DNA of 64,000 nucleotides from Bacteroidales bacterium (lineage in GTDB: Bacteria > Bacteroidota > Bacteroidia > Bacteroidales > Muribaculaceae): the NCBI GenBank assembly GCA_022009815.1, contig CP091725.1, positions 682,001 to 746,000 of the forward strand. Direction: 5' to 3'. Positions 1 to 9,445 of the stretch are shown piece by piece (within the stretch, counting starts at the first letter, position 1; each line of letters begins with the position of its first letter). A program made the translations under genes and the position numbers. The notes under the pieces were generated by a model. The model ran no database searches and was not told the DNA's origin. It saw only the letters and a list, made by a program, of their open reading frames with translations.

Positions 1-867
1 AATCCAACCCTGTCCGTCAGCATCCTTATAGTACACCAAGTTGAACGGCATGTTGCCGCTGTTTACACCCATATCGAAAGGAAGGTTCTTTGTGCCTTCA
101 GGAAGTTCGCTGTCAGGGATAATCTTCATAGCTTTGATGTTGCCGCCCACTGTAGCGAAATAGAGAGTCTGATACTCCTTGTCGGCACCCACCTGAACGT
201 TTACATAACTTTCCTCAAGCTGGCGGTTCTCACCGTCGATGTCGAAAGTGGTCTTCAGCGTGATGCGCTGCGAACCGATATTCTTGAAGTGCACCTTGCC
301 AGGATAGTCCACCTTGCCATTTTCATCGGCATAGCCGACGAAAGTTGTCAACGGGTTGCCCTCAGCGTCGAGAGCGCCTTCCGGGAATGTCCATTCATAT
401 TTCACCTTCTTGTTTTCAGGGTTAGGCAGAAAGATGTTGAACTCCACGTCAACGTCGTTTACAGTCAACACCTCAGCCGACTGGCTTTGGATTGACAGCA
501 CCGGAGCGATGTCGTAGATCATGATAGGATATGTGCGCGAGCCGACGCCGTCGATAGTCAGTTTCACCTGATATGTACCGGCTTTTTCGAATTTGTGCAC
601 AGGATTCTTCTCTGTTGATGTTGTACCGTCGCCGAAGTCCCAAGAAGGATTGCCCTGCTTGTAGGAAGTGTTGGTGAACTGGATGTGGGAAACCACATAG
701 TAGTCCTGACCATATTGAACCTGACCGTCGGCGCTTGGAGCCACAGCGTATGTGAAGTCCACATCCTTCGACGGGAAATCCTTGTAGTCAGGATCCGGGT
801 CGACGCACGACGACACCATCATCACCAACGCTGCAATAAAGCTGATATTCAATAATATTCTTTTCAT
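1..867 (-). CDS. PKD-domain lipoprotein of the SusC/SusD operon (partial)
   Basis: The reading frame starts at 867 and stays open to the window edge (289 codons), so the C-terminus is missing. The N-terminus is a lipoprotein signal ending in MMVSSC, with the lipidated Cys near residue 21. A PKD-type Ig fold follows, recognisable from SWDFGDGTTS and the strand FEKAGTYQVKLTIDG around residues 75-110. It is the fourth and last visible gene of a minus-strand operon after susC, susD and another lipoprotein. Accessory lipoproteins at this position usually bind glycan at the cell surface next to the SusCD complex; that role is inferred from context. The frame is certain, the ligand unknown. Confidence 0.82.
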   Translation of the reverse strand, partial: MKRILLNISFIAALVMMVSSCVDPDPDYKDFPSKDVDFTYAVAPSADGQVQYGQDYYVVSHIQFTNTSYKQGNPSWDFGDGTTSTEKNPVHKFEKAGTYQVKLTIDGVGSRTYPIMIYDIAPVLSIQSQSAEVLTVNDVDVEFNIFLPNPENKKVKYEWTFPEGALDAEGNPLTTFVGYADENGKVDYPGKVHFKNIGSQRITLKTTFDIDGENRQLEESYVNVQVGADKEYQTLYFATVGGNIKAMKIIPDSELPEGTKNLPFDMGVNSGNMPFNLVYYKDADGQGWI

Positions 868-886
868 TTGTCTTTTTCAGTTTTAA

Positions 887-1957
887 TTAGTTAAGCTCAA
901 TTTGCTTGATGCCCGACTCTCCGGTTGTGTAACCGCAGTGACCCTCTGTGTCAAACACCTTGAACACGAGGTTCAAGCTGTATTTGCGTGAGAAGTCAAC
1001 TTTGTAAACCTTGTCGGAAGTGCTGTAGATCCAGTCAGTGAAAGGAATCAAAGAAATCAAATCCTTGAACACCGGCATATACTCGTCGCGCACTGCAGTG
1101 ACAACGCCACCAGTGTTGTCGTCGTAACGGCAGAACACCCATGCAGACGACTTGTAGACGTCATAGTAAGTCTTTGAAGGGTCGGTTGCGGCGGCAGTCG
1201 GCACTTCGTGATATACAGTCTTTCCGTCGACAATGTCTGTGTAGTATTTGCCTACAACAACCGTAGCGTCGGTAAACCAAACGTCGCTCTTCTCAGTGCC
1301 TTCAGCTGGAACAAGAGAATTGAGGGCAGTCTGGTCGAGAGCCGGATATTTTGCAATCACACCCTGCACCTGCTCTGCAGTGAAATCGTAATTGATATAC
1401 ACACCGCGGAGGTCGGAATAGTAAGTGTTGTCCTTAGTCAGGTAGTCAATCACCTTGTCGGTGAAAGTCTGCTTGAAGTCGGCAGGATAGTAAGAATCAA
1501 ACTTCTTCTGATCCCACTTCTCAGGAGTAGCCCATGCCACAGATTTCAAAGTCTGCGAAGTAGGTATTTTAGTGTCAAGCTGCCATTCGTGGCCGTTCCA
1601 TGTTGCCATAGAGTGAGGGAACGAAGCCGTCATTGACGTGCGGACAGTGTCGCTGACGTTTACAGTCTGAGTGTACTTCAAAGAAGAAGTCAAGCCTACA
1701 GTAGCGGCAGCTGTTTCTTTGAGCACCACGGTCTCCCAAACCTCAGAGTGGTCGGGAGTGTGATTCTTGTCGGTGTAGTATTTACCGGAAATCTCGATGC
1801 TGTCGCCGGCCGCAGCCACGGTGCTGCCCACCGACCAAGTGACAGTAGGCACAGGCTGACCTGCATCCATGATGTCGCTGAACGGATCGTTGGTCTCGCA
1901 CGATGTCATTGCGATCAACGCGAGAGCAGTGGCTCCTAATTTATATTTCAAATTCAT
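887..1957 (-). CDS. SusCD-associated surface lipoprotein, unknown ligand
   Basis: A 356-residue protein with a clear lipobox (ALIAMTSC, Cys about residue 20) followed by an acidic stretch, as in Bacteroidota surface-exposed lipoproteins. The body is rich in beta-forming residues and Thr/Tyr, with an early segment (about 38-70) that could be an Ig-like fold; I do not recognise a named domain. It lies 28 bp downstream of susD and 19 bp upstream of the PKD lipoprotein, so it is almost certainly cotranscribed. By analogy with SusE/SusF-position genes it may bind glycan or another nutrient at the cell surface; this is inference from operon position only. Confidence 0.75.
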   Translation of the reverse strand: MNLKYKLGATALALIAMTSCETNDPFSDIMDAGQPVPTVTWSVGSTVAAAGDSIEISGKYYTDKNHTPDHSEVWETVVLKETAAATVGLTSSLKYTQTVNVSDTVRTSMTASFPHSMATWNGHEWQLDTKIPTSQTLKSVAWATPEKWDQKKFDSYYPADFKQTFTDKVIDYLTKDNTYYSDLRGVYINYDFTAEQVQGVIAKYPALDQTALNSLVPAEGTEKSDVWFTDATVVVGKYYTDIVDGKTVYHEVPTAAATDPSKTYYDVYKSSAWVFCRYDDNTGGVVTAVRDEYMPVFKDLISLIPFTDWIYSTSDKVYKVDFSRKYSLNLVFKVFDTEGHCGYTTGESGIKQIELN

Positions 1958-1985
1958 AACTTAAATTCTGTTTAGTGTTAAACAA

Positions 1986-3908
1986 TTATTTGCCGGTCAA
2001 AGAAGAACGTACGCCAGCCTCCTCAGCCCAAATCATCGGTTTGCGAAGCCACTCGAAGTTCTTGTATGCGCCGAGACGCTCAAGCTCGCTCTTGTTGTAC
2101 TTCTCCTCAGTCTCTGGGTCGTAGTTGATACGCTGAATCCAAGTGTTCTCCTTCTGCGCGTCGGTCAAACCATCGATCCAGTATGGAGTGTAGAGGTTGT
2201 AAGGACGGCGGAGTTTCGGATAAACGATTTCCTGGTTTGCGCCAATACCGTGGTTGTTACGGTTGTTGCTGTAGTGGTAGCGACGCATGTCGGTCCACTG
2301 CTCAGGCTGCATGTACATAGCCACATACTTCATTTCCATCAAGTCGCTCAAAGAGAACTCAGACGGGTTGAAGAACCAGTGATGGTTACCCTTTGTCGCA
2401 GGGTCGGTCACGCCTCTTACACGCTGCGGGTTTGTTTTTCCATTCTCATCCTTCTCAGGCATTGTAGCATCATCGAGGAATGCATCGACGATAGCGTCCC
2501 AGTAATATTTAGACTTTGTCAAATCGCCGTCTTTGTCGCGGGCATCAAGTTTCACATAGCCGGAAGCAGTCATATTGCCAGGATACATTACTTCAGGATG
2601 CGCTTTCTGGAAAGCGGCGAGGTGACGCTCGATGTTTGCGCGGGTAGCCTCTTTCGCAAGCTCGCAAGCCTTTGTCTTGTCGCCCTTCCAATAGTAAGCC
2701 TCAGCCTTGATGAAGTAAAGCTCCTCCATTGTGAACAAAGGCACGTAGGCATCGGTAGAGCCGGCGTAAGCACCAGTGAAGAGATTTGGATAAGCGTTCT
2801 TTGTAAACTTCGAGTTAGGCACACCGATGTTGTTTTCCAACCAGCGGAGTTTGATGGTCGAAGCATCGTTGGTTGCCGAAGTAGGACCTGTGCGCGGAGT
2901 GAAGAGCAGAGCGGCACGAGGGTCGTCGGCATAGCCGCGGCGTGCAACAAACTTACCGGCATTTGCAGCGTCGTCCTGGCTGAACACGCCCATGATGTCG
3001 GCGAGCATAAACTTAGAAGGCACAGCGTCGGTCAACAGGTTGGCACGCGACTCCCATGCGTTGATTACAGGCTGCGACTCGCTCCACGGGCAGTTCTGCT
3101 GCTGCGTTCCGCCATCGAAGTTGTAGCGAGGCTCGCTGCCGAAGAATGTGCCGTACATCGGGTCGGCTTGCCAAATCTGGATAGCCTTGTCGGCTGCGGC
3201 GATGATGGCGTCGCAGGTAGCGGCTGAAGTGTTTACGTTAGGAATGTTGCGGAGCAACAAACGAGCCTTCATTGCATAAACCAGACCTTTCCACTTGTTG
3301 AGATCGCCGGCATATACGCGGTCGATTTTCTTTGTGATGTTCTGGTTGCCCGGAGCCTGAGTGTATTCAGGATTCTCGAAATCGGCAGCCAACTGGTCGC
3401 ACTCGTTGAGCATCCAAGCATAGATGCTTTCCTGAGTGTCGTAAGTAGGCGAGTTCGACTTGTAGGCGTTGCTCAAAGGCATATCGCCGAAAGCGTCGGT
3501 TGTAAGCTGAGTCGACATCAAGCGGATTGCGCGAGCAATCAACTTGTAGTTTGGCGAGCCCACATTGTCGGCGTTCGTCATCAACTCGTTCACGTTGCGG
3601 CCAATGTCATAGAAGTGGCGGCGCCACTGCGGGTGACGGTTCATAGTCAAGAATTCCCAACCGCTCTTGTAGCCATAAGCACCGGTTGCCGATTTGCCTG
3701 TAGTTGTGAGGCACTGCGACAAATAGATGTAGTATTCGGCGTGGTCGTAGTTGGTCTGTGCCGCATAGTAGACTATTGTCGGAAGTCCTGTCTCGGCGGT
3801 GATACCCTTCGATTTGTCAGAACTTACGTTATCGTCGAGCATGTCGGCGCAGCTGGTGCCGAGGGCGCCAACAAGCAGCGACAATGCCATTATTTTGAAT
3901 TTATTCAT
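1986..3908 (-). CDS. SusD/RagB-family nutrient-binding lipoprotein
   Basis: A 640-residue SusD homologue that caps the SusC barrel at the outer membrane and binds the imported glycan or peptide. The N-terminus is a lipoprotein signal (lipobox ALGTSC, Cys about 20) with acidic residues after the Cys. The helical TPR-like core of the family is visible: AIRLMSTQLTTDAFGDMPL near 150, YDTQESIYAWML near 180, and GDLNKWKGLVYAMKARLLL near 230, plus a MEELYFIKAEAYYWKG helix in the second half. It follows susC by 15 bp. The substrate cannot be deduced because no glycoside hydrolase or protease is in view; the operon may continue beyond the window. Confidence 0.93.
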   Translation of the reverse strand: MNKFKIMALSLLVGALGTSCADMLDDNVSSDKSKGITAETGLPTIVYYAAQTNYDHAEYYIYLSQCLTTTGKSATGAYGYKSGWEFLTMNRHPQWRRHFYDIGRNVNELMTNADNVGSPNYKLIARAIRLMSTQLTTDAFGDMPLSNAYKSNSPTYDTQESIYAWMLNECDQLAADFENPEYTQAPGNQNITKKIDRVYAGDLNKWKGLVYAMKARLLLRNIPNVNTSAATCDAIIAAADKAIQIWQADPMYGTFFGSEPRYNFDGGTQQQNCPWSESQPVINAWESRANLLTDAVPSKFMLADIMGVFSQDDAANAGKFVARRGYADDPRAALLFTPRTGPTSATNDASTIKLRWLENNIGVPNSKFTKNAYPNLFTGAYAGSTDAYVPLFTMEELYFIKAEAYYWKGDKTKACELAKEATRANIERHLAAFQKAHPEVMYPGNMTASGYVKLDARDKDGDLTKSKYYWDAIVDAFLDDATMPEKDENGKTNPQRVRGVTDPATKGNHHWFFNPSEFSLSDLMEMKYVAMYMQPEQWTDMRRYHYSNNRNNHGIGANQEIVYPKLRRPYNLYTPYWIDGLTDAQKENTWIQRINYDPETEEKYNKSELERLGAYKNFEWLRKPMIWAEEAGVRSSLTGK

Positions 3909-3923
3909 ACTGTTCCTCGTTTT

Positions 3924-6900
3924 TTAGAATGTAGCACTAAGTGAGAAGTTGAACGAGCGTGCAGTCGGCACACTGTAGTTGTCGATGCCGGCAGCACCTG
4001 TACCACCACCTGTACCGGCAAGGATCTGAGGATCAGTTCCGGTGTATTTGGTGAGCAGGAAGAGGTTACGTCCAGTTGCAGAAACCTTCAGACCCTTAAC
4101 CGGGCATTTCTTCGAGAGGAAACGGCTGAGGTCGTAGCCCACAGTCACGTAGCTCAAACGGATGTAAGAGCCGTCCTCGATGAAGTTTGAAGACACTGCG
4201 TTATAGTAGTTGTTGACGAAGTTGCTGTCGAAGAGCACCGGAGTGGTGTTTGGAGCATAAGTTCCGTCGGCTTGCTTAACCACACCTTTCACGAGCACTT
4301 CGCGGCTGCGGTATTTTGTCATCAAAGCCTCCATACCGTTGCTGTTCAAGCCACGACGTGTAACGTTTACAACGTCGCCGCCACAACGGCCGTCGAACAA
4401 GAAACTAACAGTCAAGTCTTTCCAACGGAAGTTGGAACCGAGACCGAGCAGGAAGTCAGGCTCACGGTTACCGATCAAGTTACCCTTTGCCGGGTTGATG
4501 AGCGGGTAGCCAGACTCGTCGCAGATAATCTGACCGTCGGCAGTGCGCTGATAGTCCTTACCCGAGATTGCAGTCGTAGACTCGTTGAGATAAGCAGAAG
4601 CGAAGATGTCGCCATACTGACCGCCCTGGATCTCAGACACCCCTTCAGGAAGCGAAACCACCTTACCACGGTTGAACGAGAAGTTGGCGTTCACAGTCCA
4701 GTTGAAGTCCTTATTGCGGATGATGTCCTGACCGAATGTAAGCTCAAGACCCTTGTTCTCGATAGAACCCTCGTTACGAGTTTGGAGGATAGTACCTGAT
4801 GTCGGCGACACACGCACCTGTACAATCTGGTTGTCGACAGTGGTAGAGTACCAAGCCACATCCAAGCGAGTGCGAGAGTCGAAGAAACGCAAGTCGGCAC
4901 CAATTTCCCAAGAGCTTGTCATCTCAGGCTCAAGAGTGTTGGCAACAGCAGTTGTTGCGTCTACACCCCAACCACCGTCAGGGAACAATTCCCAGTTCTT
5001 ATAAGAAGTGGTGAAACGGTAGGCAGGAGCGTCCTTACCAACCTTTGCCCAGTTACCACGGAGTTTACCGTAAGAGAACACCTTGTTGCTCAAGTGGAAC
5101 AACTCAGAGAAAATCAAACCACCGGTTACCGATGGGTAGAAATATGTGCAGTCAACCTGTTTCAAAGTTGAAGAGCCATCATAACGGCCTGTCACAGAAA
5201 CTTGTGCCATGCCCTTGTAGTCGAAACGGAGTTCGCCGAAGTAACCGAACTTGTTCTTGCGTGTGTGCGACAACGACATCTTGTAGTCGCCAGACTTAGA
5301 GAACAAACTTGGGTCGGTGTTCATGAAGCTGTAGAAGTCGCCCTCAAGAAGGAAGCGCTGACCAGCCAACGAAGCCTCGACACCCTTGTTTTCCTTATAT
5401 TCCGCACCAACCAATAAGTTGAGCGTGTAGTCCTGAGCGAAAGTCTTCTTGTATGTACCAACGATCTGCGCAGTGAGCTGCGAGCTATTTGAAGGCTGGA
5501 ATGTGTAAGAACCGAATTTATGCTGATACTTGGAGAAAGCGTCAGATTCAGGATCCTCGAAGTCAGTCTTTACAAAACGAGACACAGCATACGACTCATA
5601 GTTAGAGTAGCCCTTATCGTAACCGATTTTACCTGTAAACACGAGGTCCTTGATTGGCTCGTAGCTTACTTGACCGTTGATAATCATACGAGTAGCCTCT
5701 GTTTCGCTCTTGTCGTAGTAGCGACCGTAGTAAGGAGAAACAGTTGCTGTGATACGGCCAGCGTCGTTAAGGATGTCGCGGTCGTCCCAGTTGTCGTAGA
5801 GAGCCCACCAGTTAGGACGTCCTTCCTTAGTAACGTAGTCAGACATATCCTTATTAATAGGCCAAGCGTAGATTGACGACATGCTGTTGCCGAATCCGCG
5901 GCTCTTTGAGTTTACGAAGTTGGCAGAGAGTTGAACGCTCACTTGGTCAGACGGCTTGAAGTCGGTCTTCACAAACACGCTCAAACGGTTCTTATAATCC
6001 TTAGGAACCATACCTTCGTTGTTCATATAGCTTGCAGAAGCGTAAGCGTTGAATTTCTTGCTGCCGCCCGACAGAGAGAGGTCGTATTTCTGCAGGAATC
6101 CAGTGCCGAGGAAGTCGCCCACATTATCATATACGCGGTCCTCGCTTGTGAGGTATGAACCCCAGCCACCGCTTGCAGCGTTGCGCGAATAGAATCCGCC
6201 GCCGCCAGCCTCATAGAGGTTCTGGATTTTCGGAGTGTGGATAGCGTTTGAGATTTCCCAACCGCCAGTTGCAGTAACCTGCATTGTGCCTTCCTGACCA
6301 CGTTTTGTGGTAATCATGATGACACCGTTGGCAGCCTCCTGACCGTAGAGGGCTGATGCAGCCGCACCCTTCAGGACACTCATGTTTTCAATATCGTTAG
6401 GGTTCAAGTCACCAAGGCTCGAGCCGCTGCCACGGATAGGCATACCGTCGACAATCACCAACGGCTCGTTGTTCTGCGAGTTGTTGATTGACGAAATGGC
6501 ACGGATAATCACCTGAGTTGAACCGTTAGGCGAACTACCGCCGGTTGACACTTGCAGACCGGCAACCTTACCTTGCAAGCTGTTTGCAAAGTTGGCGCTC
6601 TGTCCTGCCGACACATCGTCGGCGTTAAGCGACTGAACGGCGAAGTTCAGTTTTTTCTTTTCTTGTGTCTGCCCCATGGCGGTTACAACCACCTCTTCAA
6701 GAACTTGTGAGTTCTCTTGCAGCACAATGTCAACCACGTCGCGACCGCCGACTTTAACTTTTTGCGGAGTCATACCAACGTAGGTAACCACAAGGACGTC
6801 ATTGTCCTGAGCCTCAAGCGTGTATTTTCCGTCAAGGTCGGTAGCAGCGCCACGCGTGGTGCCTTGCACCTGCACAGACGCGCCAATAATGGGCTCTTTG

Positions 6901-6992
6901 TCGCTCGCCGAAGTAACCACACCGGTCACCGTGCGGGCATAACCCATAACCGCAAAGAGGGAAAACAACAGTAGCAATAGCTGTTTCTTCAT
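3924..6992 (-). CDS. SusC/RagA-family TonB-linked outer-membrane transporter
   Basis: A 1022-residue TonB-dependent importer. In order: signal peptide (residues 1-19, ending GYA), carboxypeptidase-regulatory-like domain (about 22-95, with GVVTSASDKEPIIGASVQV), a TonB-box-like stretch (LEEVVVTAMG, near 100), the plug domain (about 115-230, including PLVIVDGMPIRG and the ALYGQEAANGVIMITTKRG signature of the SusC family), then a 22-strand-type barrel ending in an aromatic residue (FNFSLSATF). It is the first gene of the minus-strand operon. The length is typical of SusC. It imports oligomers captured by the neighbouring SusD-like lipoprotein, using TonB-ExbBD energy; the substrate is unknown. 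Confidence 0.95.
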   Translation of the reverse strand: MKKQLLLLLFSLFAVMGYARTVTGVVTSASDKEPIIGASVQVQGTTRGAATDLDGKYTLEAQDNDVLVVTYVGMTPQKVKVGGRDVVDIVLQENSQVLEEVVVTAMGQTQEKKKLNFAVQSLNADDVSAGQSANFANSLQGKVAGLQVSTGGSSPNGSTQVIIRAISSINNSQNNEPLVIVDGMPIRGSGSSLGDLNPNDIENMSVLKGAAASALYGQEAANGVIMITTKRGQEGTMQVTATGGWEISNAIHTPKIQNLYEAGGGGFYSRNAASGGWGSYLTSEDRVYDNVGDFLGTGFLQKYDLSLSGGSKKFNAYASASYMNNEGMVPKDYKNRLSVFVKTDFKPSDQVSVQLSANFVNSKSRGFGNSMSSIYAWPINKDMSDYVTKEGRPNWWALYDNWDDRDILNDAGRITATVSPYYGRYYDKSETEATRMIINGQVSYEPIKDLVFTGKIGYDKGYSNYESYAVSRFVKTDFEDPESDAFSKYQHKFGSYTFQPSNSSQLTAQIVGTYKKTFAQDYTLNLLVGAEYKENKGVEASLAGQRFLLEGDFYSFMNTDPSLFSKSGDYKMSLSHTRKNKFGYFGELRFDYKGMAQVSVTGRYDGSSTLKQVDCTYFYPSVTGGLIFSELFHLSNKVFSYGKLRGNWAKVGKDAPAYRFTTSYKNWELFPDGGWGVDATTAVANTLEPEMTSSWEIGADLRFFDSRTRLDVAWYSTTVDNQIVQVRVSPTSGTILQTRNEGSIENKGLELTFGQDIIRNKDFNWTVNANFSFNRGKVVSLPEGVSEIQGGQYGDIFASAYLNESTTAISGKDYQRTADGQIICDESGYPLINPAKGNLIGNREPDFLLGLGSNFRWKDLTVSFLFDGRCGGDVVNVTRRGLNSNGMEALMTKYRSREVLVKGVVKQADGTYAPNTTPVLFDSNFVNNYYNAVSSNFIEDGSYIRLSYVTVGYDLSRFLSKKCPVKGLKVSATGRNLFLLTKYTGTDPQILAGTGGGTGAAGIDNYSVPTARSFNFSLSATF

Positions 6993-7350
6993 AATTACAG
7001 TTTGTTAGTTTTATAAAAGGTTTAATCTCTCTCTAATTTTTTGACCGCCGGTTGTTAAATTTTAAGTTTACAAACGTTATTTTTCAACTTCCAACAGCAC
7101 GTTTTTAACACTACGCCTCAAATTCCACTCAAAAACTCTACAATAGGGCTTAAGTCGCCTCCAAGACTGGCATTTTACGCACCACAAACTTACTTTCTTT
7201 TTCCCATATCAAACGAAAATTGGCTTCCCTTTTTCGTGTTTTGTAACTTTATTTTTGCATTACATACATTTTTTCACAATTACCAAATCTCCGGTAATTC
7301 AACTCATAAATGCGTGCTTCTGACGGCGGCACAGCGAGACGTATGGAAAC
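6993..7350. other. Intergenic region upstream of susC with candidate small-RNA unit
   Basis: A gene-free, AT-rich stretch between susC (minus) and the tRNA-Gln terminator. The susC promoter should lie here on the minus strand; the best -7-like match is TAACGTTTG, one base too long for consensus, so I do not call it. On the plus strand TATTTTTG at 7250-7257 fits the Bacteroidota -7 box and is followed by a 7-bp stem (AATTACC/GGTAATT, 7278-7299) and then the bidirectional terminator at 7352-7380. No protein is encoded in between. Confidence 0.4.
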
Positions 7351-7351
7351 A

Positions 7352-7380
7352 AAAAAAGGATTGCCGAAGCAATCCTTTTT
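7352..7380 (-). terminator. Bidirectional Rho-independent terminator after tRNA-Gln
   Basis: GGATTGC and GCAATCC form a perfect stem around a CGAA-type loop, flanked by an A-run on one side and a T-run on the other, so it can work on both strands. On the minus strand it lies directly after tRNA-Gln. Confidence 0.85.
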
Positions 7381-7384
7381 TCAA

Positions 7385-7457
7385 GTTGTCTTACCCGGAT
7401 TCGAACCAGGACAGGCAGAACCAAAAACTGCAGTGCTACCATTACACCATAAGACAA
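7385..7457 (-). tRNA. tRNA-Gln (anticodon TTG)
   Basis: On the minus strand a complete cloverleaf is readable: acceptor TTGTCTT pairing with AAGACAA, D-arm with TAATGGTAG, anticodon loop TTTTGGT giving anticodon TTG (Gln, CAA codons), and T-arm CCTGGTTCGAATCCGGG. CCA is not encoded, as is usual in Bacteroidota. A consensus promoter lies about 37 bp upstream and a terminator directly downstream, so it is a single-gene unit. Confidence 0.96.
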
Positions 7458-7493
7458 TCCTAACCAATGAGACTCATCGTCCCAAAAGCGGTG

Positions 7494-7525
7494 CAAAGAT
7501 ATGCCGTTTTTTTCTGCTGTGCAAA
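7494..7525 (-). promoter_or_regulatory. Promoter of tRNA-Gln
   Basis: On the minus strand TTTG (7522-7525) and TATCTTTG (7494-7501) are separated by exactly 20 bp, matching the Bacteroidota sigma-ABfr consensus, and lie just upstream of tRNA-Gln. Confidence 0.85.
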
Positions 7526-7565
7526 TTTTTGCGTCATTTTTTCAAATTTCTTGGCGAAGATTGCT

Positions 7566-7573
7566 TAATTTTG
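7566..7573 (+). promoter_or_regulatory. Promoter -7 box of the DUF2027/Smr gene
   Basis: TAATTTTG matches TAnnTTTG and lies 23 bp before the start codon at 7596; a weaker TTGG-like -33 element is near 7551. Confidence 0.7.
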
Positions 7574-7595
7574 TACACATTAAAGAGAAAAAGTT

Positions 7596-8675
7596 ATGAA
7601 AGTTGGAGACATCGTGCGCTACCTCAACGCTGTTGGTGGCGGAAAAGTTACAAAAATAGACGACAAGATTGCATACGTTGAAGAGCCCGACGGCTTTGAA
7701 ACGCCGGTTCTTATCCGCGAATGCGTGGTAGTGGACCCCGACGGCGGAATCGTGCCGAAAAAGAAATTCGGCAGCAACGAGCCGAGCAAATACGAGGCAC
7801 CGGCGGTGGCAAAGCCGCAGCCAAAGCCGCAAGTGTCTGAAAACAACGTGCCGGTGGTGGAAACCGCCGACGGCGATGTGCTCAACGTGGTGCTCGGCTA
7901 TGAGCCTGGCGAGGCGAAGCATCTTAACACCACAACTTTCGACGCCTATCTGGTCAACGACAGCAACTATTATTTATATGTGGTATATGCCACGCGTGGC
8001 GACAGCCGTGAATGGACATGCCGCTTCTCGGGCATCGTGGAGCCTAACATACAGGTGCATCTCGAGGAGCTGCGCCATGAGGATTTGCCGGAACGCGAGC
8101 GCGTGGCTGTGCAGTATGTGGCATTCAAAAGCGACAAGGCGTTCCGCCTGAAGAACCCAGCCGCCGTGGAGTTCCGTCTTGACGCCACTAAATTCTACAA
8201 GACCCACTGCTTCCACGACAACATGTACTTCGACAATCCCGTGATTGCCTACGACATTGTGAAAAACGACGTGCCACAACGCCAGATGGTGATTGACAGC
8301 GGAGAGCTGGAGCGCGCCATGCGCGAGAAGAAAGCCGCCGACAAGGCGCGCCGTCCAGTGGTAAAGCATCAGCCCGAACAGCACAAGAAAGGCGAGATTA
8401 TCGAAGTGGACCTGCACATCGACGAGCTGCTCGACTCGACTGCCGGGCTGACAAACAGCGAGATGCTCGACGTGCAGCTGCGCGAGTTCCGCCGCGTGAT
8501 GGATGAAAACGCCAACCGCCACGGTCAGAAAATCGTGTTTATCCACGGCAAGGGCGAGGGCGTGCTGCGCAAGGCGGTGCTCGACGAGCTTAAACGCAAA
8601 TACAAGAACTGCGAGGCGCAGGACGCCTCGTTCCGCGAATACGGCTTCGGCGCAACCCTCGTGACCGTACACTGA
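7596..8675 (+). CDS. DUF2027 and Smr-domain protein
   Basis: A 359-residue cytoplasmic protein. The N-terminus (about 1-60, MKVGDIVRYLNAVGGGKVT) is the small SH3-like module of Bacteroidota DUF2027 proteins; the middle (about 90-230) is beta-rich. The C-terminal ~90 residues are an Smr domain: EVDLHIDELL, then the catalytic-type loop IHGKGEGVLRKAVL, ending GFGATLVTVH. Smr domains, known from the C-terminus of MutS2, bind or nick branched DNA or cleave stalled mRNA, so a nucleic-acid role is likely. Which of these applies here cannot be told. It has its own promoter, and its stop overlaps the next start by one base. Confidence 0.85.
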   Translation: MKVGDIVRYLNAVGGGKVTKIDDKIAYVEEPDGFETPVLIRECVVVDPDGGIVPKKKFGSNEPSKYEAPAVAKPQPKPQVSENNVPVVETADGDVLNVVLGYEPGEAKHLNTTTFDAYLVNDSNYYLYVVYATRGDSREWTCRFSGIVEPNIQVHLEELRHEDLPERERVAVQYVAFKSDKAFRLKNPAAVEFRLDATKFYKTHCFHDNMYFDNPVIAYDIVKNDVPQRQMVIDSGELERAMREKKAADKARRPVVKHQPEQHKKGEIIEVDLHIDELLDSTAGLTNSEMLDVQLREFRRVMDENANRHGQKIVFIHGKGEGVLRKAVLDELKRKYKNCEAQDASFREYGFGATLVTVH

Positions 8676-9445
8676 TGATAGCCTATTTCTCATGCACGGG
8701 CAACAGCCGGCGTGTGGCACAGCTGCTGGCGGAACGTCTCGTCGACAACGTCGTCGACCTCCGCCCGCTGCTACGCGCCGCAGAGCCGTCGGTCAGCATC
8801 GACGGCGGCAAGCTCGTTTTCGTCTTCCCCATACACTCGTGGGGACTGCCCAAAGGCTTTGCCGACTTCCTCACCCGTCTGCGCGTCAACGGCCGCCCAC
8901 AATACTGCTGCATGGTGGCAACGTGCGGCGACGATTGCGGACTTGCCGCCAAGCAATGGCGCGAGGTGATGGAGGCGAAAGGCATGACTGCCGATGCGGC
9001 ATACTCCGTGCAGATGCCCAACACCTACGTCATCTTCCCCGGATTCGACGTAGACAAGTCTGAAGTGGAGCAGCGCAAACTATCCGCCGTCCCGCAAGCG
9101 GCCGACGCCCTGTGCCGGCGAATCGAGGCGATGGAGAAGGGCGACTTCACACACCATGGCAGCGTCGCATGGCTGAAATCGCGCATAATCTACCCATGGT
9201 TCATGCGCCACGTCGACGACACACCGTTTGCCACGACCGACGCCTGTGTGGGTTGCGGCCGATGCGCCGCCGCCTGCCCCACCGCCAACATCACAATCTC
9301 CAACCATAAGCCGCAATGGCACGGCGACTGCCTCAACTGCCTCGCCTGCTACCACACCTGCCCGCATCACGCCGTCGCATTCGGCAGGCGCACCCACGGC
9401 AAAGGACAATACACCTGTCCCGACAATAAATCCACAAGTAAATGA
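8675..9445 (+). CDS. EFR1-type flavodoxin/4Fe-4S ferredoxin fusion
   Basis: A 256-residue electron-transfer protein. The N-terminal half is flavodoxin-like: YFSCTGNSRRVA is the FMN phosphate loop and VFVFPIHSWGLPKGF the next core strand/loop. The C-terminal part has two 4Fe-4S clusters in the ferredoxin spacing, CVGCGRCAAACP and CLNCLACYHTCP. This architecture matches the EFR1-family ferredoxins. It overlaps the Smr gene by one base and the next small membrane protein by four (ATGA), and lies a few hundred bases before an Fe-S aldo/keto reductase and a polyferredoxin, so it may belong to the same redox chain. Its partner is unknown. Confidence 0.88.
   Translation: MIAYFSCTGNSRRVAQLLAERLVDNVVDLRPLLRAAEPSVSIDGGKLVFVFPIHSWGLPKGFADFLTRLRVNGRPQYCCMVATCGDDCGLAAKQWREVMEAKGMTADAAYSVQMPNTYVIFPGFDVDKSEVEQRKLSAVPQAADALCRRIEAMEKGDFTHHGSVAWLKSRIIYPWFMRHVDDTPFATTDACVGCGRCAAACPTANITISNHKPQWHGDCLNCLACYHTCPHHAVAFGRRTHGKGQYTCPDNKSTSK

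Noticed and set aside
2250..3227. Long plus-strand open frame opposite susD
   Set aside because: It is antisense to a strong SusD match and has no recognisable domain or start signal.
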